DNA from: Chimonanthus salicifolius
Taxonomy: Eukaryota; Streptophyta; Magnoliopsida; Laurales; Calycanthaceae
Length of the DNA stretch: 64,000 nt
Assembly (NCBI GenBank): GCA_013350335.1
Contig: CM023538.1
Coordinates: forward strand, 52,992,769-53,056,768
Direction: 5' to 3'
Notes under the pieces: model-generated
Database searches by the model: none
The model's input: the letters and a program-made list of their open reading frames with translations, nothing else
What the model was told of the DNA's origin: nothing
Made by a program: the position numbers and the translations under genes
Part shown: positions 58,301 to 64,000 of the stretch, piece after piece
Position numbering within the stretch: position 1 is the stretch's first letter
Layout of the letters: the number at the start of each line of letters is the position of its first letter

Positions 58301-60993
58301 TAATTGAATTCGGTGTAAACTTCATTAGTTGGATGAATGTAATAATGAGGTGGTGTAATTGTGTTTTGTTATGATTAATATTTCATGGTCAAAAAAAAAA
58401 AAAAAAGGTACCTGAAATAGTATTATCTCAGCTTTAAGAGATTGTATCGATTTTAACGTGCCCGTAGCGAGACGGGTTATTACAGATTTGGTAGGAGAAA
58501 AGTGGCAAACAGATCTAGCAGAGCAACCGTCGGCAGCAGAACAGGGCTGGAGTGACGGGAACAGTTGACGGGCGATCGCCGTGCAAAACATCCACAAGAT
58601 GGTCGGTGGAATCCTCAAGCGACTTCAACTGATTTCATGTGTACAGAGAGAAGTCATCCGTGAGCAGATAAATAGGATCTGGGCAGCGTAGAGGGGCTGC
58701 AAACAGGGTTCAAATCTATAGATCGGGGCAGTGTAGAGGCACTGCAGATAGTGTCCAATAAGGCTGGTCTGGACTGAATCTGAAACGACTGCTCGCTGTA
58801 GGATGCAGGTGGATCTGGCAGCAAGGAAGAGACGTTAGAGAGAAACACAAAGATCGACGGAGAAGAGCAGGAAGCAGGCAACTCCGGTGAATAAAAAAAA
58901 AAGGCAGCACGGAATCGTGAGCGTCGCAGCAGGCAGCGTCGGCAGAGGAAGTTCTCAGATCCGGTGGGCAGCAAACAAACAAAGTAGCAGATCTGAAAAA
59001 TCTGAGAAGATGTACTCAAAGCCGACACAGATCTGAGAGGAACCAAAAAAAACCAGCGGCAAAACCGCAGAGAGGGCAACACTCGAACAAGGATCATTGG
59101 ATGGGTTGTGATATCCGTTTCTGTATACAGGAATCAAAAAAAATTTGAGGAAAACAAAACCTGACTATGGTACCATGTGAAAATTAGAGATAGGATGTGT
59201 GGTGTCTTCCTTAACTTAGGAGAGATCGATGAAAAATGTATTATTTAGAAAAAATTATAATCAGAAATGGAATAAAGAATGAAAAAGGAAGCAAAAAATA
59301 ATTACAAATAAATCTTAGGAAAGTCAACTCTAAGATGCACACTCATGTGGCACATTTAATTATAATTTTTAAAGTAATCATTGTTTCTCCAAAACCAATT
59401 CAAGAATAAAGTATTAATTATAATAATTTTAATAACTTCCACATAATTTATATGAATCTACTCATCCCATGCAGTGGTGGGTGATAAATGATTAGATGCA
59501 GAAATTCAGACTATAACAACACAAGGTTCGTAAATCATCTATTACATAAAATATTTTAAAAATTTTCAATCAAGCACATGTAGTGCTTGACTTTATTTTG
59601 ATCAATTCTTCTAAATACTATTTTATATTATTTATCGTTTTAGATGTATGAAACAAATGAGAATGGATATAGAAGAGTTGTGATCTTATACACCTCAGTG
59701 TGGTAAGAGCTATTTTTTTTAAATCTCTTTTTTTTTTGCTGTAGGGTAAGAACATTTTTTAAAAATCTTGATTCCTCTCCTTTCAATAGATTTCTTAAAA
59801 TATATCATTTGAATCATATATTTTTTTTTCCAGAAAATGGGTATGTCCACCTTAAACGGGAGGTGAGAATAATTCCATGATCATGTCCATGAGAAAAAAA
59901 ACCCTAAGAGAGTGGTCTAGAATAATTTAAATATGAATTGAAATCAAGACTTCCTTTCACAAAGAGAACTTCTTTACTGCCACACTAACTCCAGGACAAC
60001 ACTCACACTCTCCTCCTCTCTAAATACCCATTTGAATAATTTTTGTTAGATCTTATTAGTTAAAAATGTATTTTTATTAATAAATAAATATGATAAAAAT
60101 GATATAATTTATGAGATTCACCAAAAAAAGAGAAAGTGATAAAATTTAAAAAAAAAAACCTTAGCTGCAACAAAGTGGCACGTGTCCATGGCAGGATTGA
60201 ATTTTTTTTTTAATATTAAGTTATCCAAGAGTTTCACTTGACTAATATTTAGAGCAATTGTAAATCTACGATATGTAGAAGCCCTGTATAAAATTAAGAG
60301 GAATGCCATTTTGTACTGAGGGGCTTTATCCCAAGACTCTCATCAAATTAACCCCTCAAATTCAGTACGGAATATTACCTTGAGATAATCTTTGTAGAAT
60401 CGGTTAGGAAGCGACAGCGGCTTGTACGTAGCAACGGAGAAGAGGTGTATGACAGCCTCCACTGTTTTGGGCAGCAATAACTCAGCCCAGGAGGAGAAGC
60501 CCAACTTCTGGAGCACGCTGTGGACGGATGATTCAGTCGTAACTGAGGCAGACGAGAGGACAAGAGCTGAGATGAGGCTTGGGTGCAGCTCCGCCATCTT
60601 TCCGGCGACCACGCCACCGTAGCTGAAGCCAACGACAGTGCACTGAAGTACACCGAGCTTTTCAAGAGACTTGGCCAGGCAATCGGCCTGGAAGGCTGGG
60701 GATCGGTCGGTGGAAGCAGTGGTGGAGCCGCCAAAGAAGAGGAGGTCCGGCAAGTACACGGCGTATTTTTCGGCGAGGGACATTGCTTGGAATATCCATG
60801 TTAGGATGCCATCCCCGGCAAAACCATGAAGCAGAAGCACTGCTGGCTTGTCTTTCTTCTTCTTCTTAGTGTTGGATGGAACCCAGATGTTCATTACTGT
60901 TCCTGGTTCGATCTCCAGCTTCTCCTCCGTCAGCCCTTTCCACTTGATCAGTCCTTGAAACAGTATTTTCAAAGCAAGGCAAGTGTTCACCAT
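49326..60993 (-). CDS. Alpha/beta-hydrolase family protein, gene 2 (4 exons)
   Basis: CDS = complement(join(49326..49470, 50942..51009, 51605..51694, 60379..60993)), 918 bp, 305 residues, with the same exon lengths as gene 1. All GT-AG sites are kept. The catalytic set is complete: [15 protein letters not shown] (S124), LIWGEND (D245) and EAGHLAH (H274). I count about 30 substitutions against gene 1, roughly 90% identity; none hits a catalytic residue. Several change charge or size (for example L169W, D190Y, E246R). Intron 1 is 8.7 kb because it houses copia D with its nested LTR; introns 2 and 3 are shorter than in gene 1. The proximal upstream region differs from gene 1. Substrate unknown. 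Whether the long intron is spliced efficiently cannot be told from sequence. Confidence 0.9.
49580..49770 (+). mobile_element. SINE in intron 3 of gene 2
   Basis: Holds GGAGTGATGGCC (A-box-like), GAGTTTAATACTC (B-box-like), and the 3' end TTGGACACCTTAGTCATAAA with an A-run. Shared with 7330 in copy 1, so older than the duplication. Target duplication not identified. Confidence 0.6.
50390..50550. repeat. (T)ATCGGCCGAT(A)-type repeat, better preserved copy
   Basis: AGCCGATATATATCGG, TGTATCAGCCGTATCGACTA and ATCAGTCGATACTGC occur in sequence, then an A-run. This is the counterpart of 7960-8090, which has lost part of the palindromic section. Confidence 0.5.
51924..55447 (-). pseudogene. Copia D pol remnant
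   Basis: On the minus strand: a protease region with [11 protein letters not shown] near 55115, where the usual DSGA reads DTYA. The GAG-pre-integrase is [14 protein letters not shown]...[12 protein letters not shown] (54750). The integrase core follows, with [20 protein letters not shown] (54240), in which the usual catalytic Glu reads Lys. Reverse transcriptase has [17 protein letters not shown] and [13 protein letters not shown] (52880). RNase H has [21 protein letters not shown] and [10 protein letters not shown], ending at 51924 next to the polypurine tract. Several stops and frameshifts are present, so it is not autonomous. Confidence 0.85.
56570..56850. repeat. 95-bp-type minisatellite, ~3 units, in solo LTR
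   Basis: CCGGATGACC(A/G)A(A/G)TAGGCTGA starts recur about every 95 bp (56578, 56673, 56768). Same unit as 41051-41580. Confidence 0.8.
56876..57300. repeat. 47-bp minisatellite, ~9 units, in solo LTR
   Basis: The unit starts GAGGTGTGGTATTCCAGGCT and ends GGGTGGGTACAGTCT. About nine diverged units are arrayed head to tail. I see no such array in the sister LTR at 38679-42737, so it expanded after the two separated. Confidence 0.85.
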
Positions 60994-61213
60994 CTCTCTC
61001 TCTGAGAATTTCCTATCGAGATGCACAAGAGAGACTAAGAATCCATGGATTTTGCAGGTTTGTGGGGAAGAATGGATGTACATATTTGGGTGGATGGCAA
61101 ATAGTCCGTACTTGCTCGGATCAAATATTGCTGATGGACCTAGTTTGATAATATGCACGTATTTATTGAAAACGTATTTTAAAAGTATTTTTCAAAATTT
61201 ACAGTTTAATATG

Positions 61214-63545
61214 GGGTAGTGAATTTGAATAAAAATTCAAATTTCTAGATACTTCCCTCCTCTCATCTCTTTTTCTCTTTTTCAAAAGTAAAGGTAAAAT
61301 TAAATTTTCCTTTAAAAAGTACATATTAGAAAAAAGAATTGGTGATGCAAAAATCACTACCTTACTTAAATAGCAAGGTTACAAATATGAGTGATATTTT
61401 AAATTTATTATATTTTTTTATCGGTAAAATAGCATTCGCGGTTAATATCCTAAGATTTATCGGTACTGCGATAAATTTTCAATAAAATCATGTTAAAAAT
61501 GAGATAAATAATAATATCGTGACAGTATCTCGATAAACTCATGATAAATTACCACTAAATTCCTTATTAATATTTTATTTTATTAATACTTTCATTTATT
61601 ATGTTTTCATTATTTTTTAAATACTATATTTTCTTGAAATTCTCCTATTAATTTTTCAATAAAAATATGAAAATTTGAAAATATCTAAATATTATCAATC
61701 TCGTTTAATATTTCAATAAATGTTTTTGTGACGATAGTATAAAGGACATATCGGAATAAAACACCGAGAATTTTTTTGAATGATAGTTAGTAATTTCATT
61801 AAAAAAAAAAAAGAAAGCCCAACAATGAACAGAGTTTAAACTGACGCCGTGAATTTCAAACTTTAAAGTTTAAACTGACGCCGTGAATTTCAAACTTTAA
61901 AGTTTAAACTGACGCCGTGAATTTCAAACTTTAAAGTTTAAACTGTTGCCTTATCTGAAAAGAGTGATGGTAGGGGCACGAGGGTAATTTGGGACGTCAA
62001 AGGACGCAGTAATATGAGTTAAGCCTAGACGAAATAGTTGGCACCTTCTCGTACCCAAGGAGTAGTTTATTAAGTGTCAAGAAAGCCCTCACGCATAATT
62101 ATAATTACATGAATACCATTATTTCCTTTCTCTGGAAATAGATTTTTTTTATGTACACTGTGAGATAGAATTTAAAATTTAAAAAATATTTTAATTAAAT
62201 AAATAAAGTCATACTTTTAAAATTTAATAACTTTAACTTATTGTTATTTTTATTTTAAAACTCATACATTCTATGTGTAGTACAGTTTGACCCATTATCA
62301 TAGGCTCATAAAAAAGATTTAAATACAAAATGAACCCCACGAAAAAATTATTATTAATTAAATCAATAAATTCATGTTTTTAAACTCCCTAAATTATAAT
62401 GACTTTAAATTATTTTTTCATATTCTTAAACCTTTGCATCTTATGGGACCCACTTTGCCTTCAACGTAGAAAATAAATGACTTCACAATATTCGGCTTGA
62501 ATTCTAAAGAAATCGTAGAAAACTCAAGAGAATCCAACTCGAAGAATCTCATTGTTAGAGAAAATCCTTGGATCAATTTTGATGGAGTAACATCTCTCAA
62601 TAATTCATCGGGATTTACGACACACTGAGCTTTGAAGAGGATGAGGCAAAACTCCAAAATTCTCTTATAATGCCTGTAGTTTGTAGTTTTGCACACCTCC
62701 GTTAAAATGACCATAACTTGAGCTACTGAACTCGATTTTGAGCGTTCTTATACTTTTCGAGCTCTTTGACTGTTCTTTCCAACAAATCAATGTTAAGCGA
62801 AAAGGGGGTTCATTTGATACCTCAAATAGGTCCCACAAGTTAGATCTACTGTCAAGTCACCCACCCTGTTTTAAAGTCAACTTTGTCCAATTGGTGTTAG
62901 ATGTCAGGTGTCACTTCTACGCACTTTCTACGAACATCCTCAATAATTTGACGGATCGACTCATTACATTCATTACATTAGAGATGAATATATATAACAC
63001 ACTAACAACTTTTGGAAATTTACTAAATACATTATTGGCTAATATCTTTCTATTGAATGGCACTTATCTAAATCCTAATGGCTCGTTGAATCCAAACTCT
63101 CTAATCTTATTGATTTTGGAAAAATTAAGTCTACAAAAAAAAATCTAACTTTTAAAATTACTTTATTTCAAATCATTAAAATTTCTAAGTACTCAAAAAA
63201 ATCTAATTCGAAGAAAATAGTTATTTTTAAATTTATAAATAAAATCTATCTAATGGTCAATCATCGATAAAATTCAACAGGAAAGGAAAACTAAAATTTA
63301 TTGAAATCAATTCCATTTGTAAGTTGTCAGCGAAATTCCATATGAATTCTTCGAAAAATCTAAAAAACAAGACAATGTCTTGGCCTTCCACATTCATGGC
63401 TGAAATTTACAAGCAGTTTTTCATAAAATTTCTACAATTGATAGTGAAATTAAAAGCTTTCATCCGTTATCTATGAATTAAATTAAAATATTTTTTTATA
63501 AAAAGTTTGTAGAACATCATTTTCAATTAATTTTTTTATAACCCA
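61214..63545. other. AT-rich intergenic stretch upstream of gene 2
   Basis: Contains a short LINE-type tail (61779-61815), a 34-bp tandem repeat (61834-61950) and a TATCGG/CGATAAA-rich patch (61425-61560). The longest open frames (62418-62714 minus, 62738-63148 plus) have no recognisable domain or splice context, and I do not call them genes. Confidence 0.45.
61834..61950. repeat. 34-bp tandem repeat, 3.4 copies
   Basis: Units starting GTTTAAACTGACGCCGTG at 61834, 61868 and 61902, with a partial fourth at 61936. The three full units are identical. Each junction forms AAACTTTAAAGTTTAAAC, which contains a 14-bp palindrome. Confidence 0.9.
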
Positions 63546-63710
63546 CATCGGTGTAGCTCAACTGGTTGCCTTCCGCCTCAGGAAGCTGGAGGTTGCGAGT
63601 TCGAGCCCCCATAGCCTAACCATAGTGTGCCCTAGTGGTAGTGAGCTCACTAGTGGTGGTTTTACACTGGGTATCCTGCGGTTTTCCACACGCAAATTAA
63701 AAAAAATAAA
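63546..63710 (+). mobile_element. tRNA-derived SINE, same family as 34496
   Basis: A box TAGCTCAACTGG (63554-63565), B box AGTTCGAGCCC (63599-63609), a body with GCCCTAGTGGTAGTG and GGTATCCTGCGGTTT as at 34496, and an A-rich tail. A convincing target duplication is not visible. Confidence 0.8.
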
Positions 63711-63775
63711 TTATAAAGATGATCTACACTTGCATTGGTTATCTCTAGTAAAAGTATTCACTGTATAAGTAAAAA

Positions 63776-64000
63776 GTAGGGTGGCAACTCGGGTCAGGCA
63801 AGTCGGGTTTCTTAAAACCCAACCCAACCCAACCCGAATTGATTTATATGAAACCCGACCCGACCCGATCCAAATTCTCAACCCGAACTTTACAAACCGA
63901 ATCGAATTCTAACCCGAATCAACCCGAATTCTAACCGACCTACATTTTGAACTCATTTTAGCCTAATTTTAGCTGGGTAGGATCGAGTCAGGTCGGGTTA
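63776..64000. mobile_element. One end of a hAT-like element, cut by the window
   Basis: TAGGGTGGCAACTCGGGTC resembles the TAGGGGTGGCAA... ends of plant hAT-related elements, followed by repeated ACCCGAC(C)/GGGTCGGG words in both orientations up to the window edge. The other end is outside. Confidence 0.45.

Larger units (their letters stand above)
55448..58484 (+). mobile_element. 3.04-kb solo LTR nested in copia D
   Basis: Starts TGTAATGAACCAACCCG and ends GACGGGTTATTACA; flanks GATCT (55443-55447) and GATTT (58485-58489) agree at four of five bases. It is homologous along its length to the LTR at 38679-42737. It was inserted in the opposite orientation to copia D and therefore to gene 2. 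No coding domains. Confidence 0.85.
51758..59335 (-). mobile_element. Ty1/copia element D in intron 1 of gene 2
   Basis: Both LTRs are 160 bp (51758-51917 and 59176-59335) and look about 90% alike. Perfect target duplication TGCAC (51753-51757, 59336-59340); the empty site lies in copy 1 near 10677-10681. On the minus strand the right LTR is followed by TGGTACCATAGTC (primer-binding site) and the left LTR is preceded by TTTGAGGGGAG (polypurine tract). Most of gag is missing. A 3-kb solo LTR lies within at 55448-58484. It is transcriptionally collinear with the host gene. Confidence 0.9.
47641..61213. repeat. Segmental duplication, copy 2 (contains hydrolase gene 2)
   Basis: Counterpart of 1-17411 in the same orientation. 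It lacks copia A, the SINE at 88, the LINE at 8231, the MITE at 9938 and the TRIM at 14330. It carries its own TRIM (47873) and copia D (51758). Gene ends are offset by 42.2 kb (stop codons) and 44.3 kb (start codons). Confidence 0.85.

Noticed and set aside
58654..59137. 147-codon minus-strand frame as an intact gag
   Set aside because: It has no gag or zinc-knuckle features and occupies the leader region just inside the 5' LTR of copia D.
62418..63148. 98- and 136-codon frames upstream of gene 2 as host genes
   Set aside because: No recognisable domain, low-complexity AT-rich composition and no splice or promoter context.

Overview
This is a plant nuclear window, very probably an angiosperm. 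It is AT-rich and intron-containing, with Ty1/copia and long-LTR elements, TRIMs, tRNA-derived SINEs, 5'-truncated LINEs and MITEs. I see no rRNA, no stand-alone tRNA gene, no organellar gene block and no bacterial operon structure. The species cannot be named from the sequence alone.

The only host genes I can support are two intact tandem paralogues of a plant alpha/beta-hydrolase, both on the minus strand. Each has four exons of identical lengths (615, 90, 68 and 145 bp) and encodes 305 residues. Gene 1 spans 16692 to 7082 and gene 2 spans 60993 to 49326. GT/AG splice sites, reading phase and catalytic residues are all preserved in both. They sit in a large segmental duplication (about 1-17411 and 47641-61213).

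Most length differences between the copies are transposons present in one copy and absent from the other, so the window carries its own filled-site/empty-site comparisons. Copy 1 alone has a SINE (88-270), a truncated LINE in intron 3 (8231-9238), a hAT-type MITE in intron 2 (9938-10378) and a TRIM in intron 1 (14330-15189). Copy 2 alone has a TRIM (47873-49030) that holds a nested solo LTR, and a copia element in intron 1 (51758-59335) that holds a nested 3-kb solo LTR.

Layout. 1-6.5 kb: duplication copy 1 with SINE, foldback MITE and a deleted copia split by a 3.2-kb solo LTR. 7-17.4 kb: hydrolase gene 1. 17.5-28.1 kb: copia B, a partial relative (copia C), a small TRIM-type LTR and LINE-like debris. 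28.1-38.7 kb: diverged copies of a non-coding block, one carrying a 12-unit array of about 156 bp. 38.7-42.7 kb: a 4-kb solo LTR with internal minisatellite. 43-47.6 kb: a complete TRIM and AT-rich sequence. 47.6-61.2 kb: duplication copy 2 with hydrolase gene 2. 61.2-64 kb: intergenic sequence with a 34-bp tandem repeat, a SINE and one end of a hAT-like element.

A theme not covered by standard feature names is the clustering of short palindromic words, a different word in each cluster, mostly inside LTR-like sequence. All coordinates and identities were judged by eye; no alignment or database search was run.
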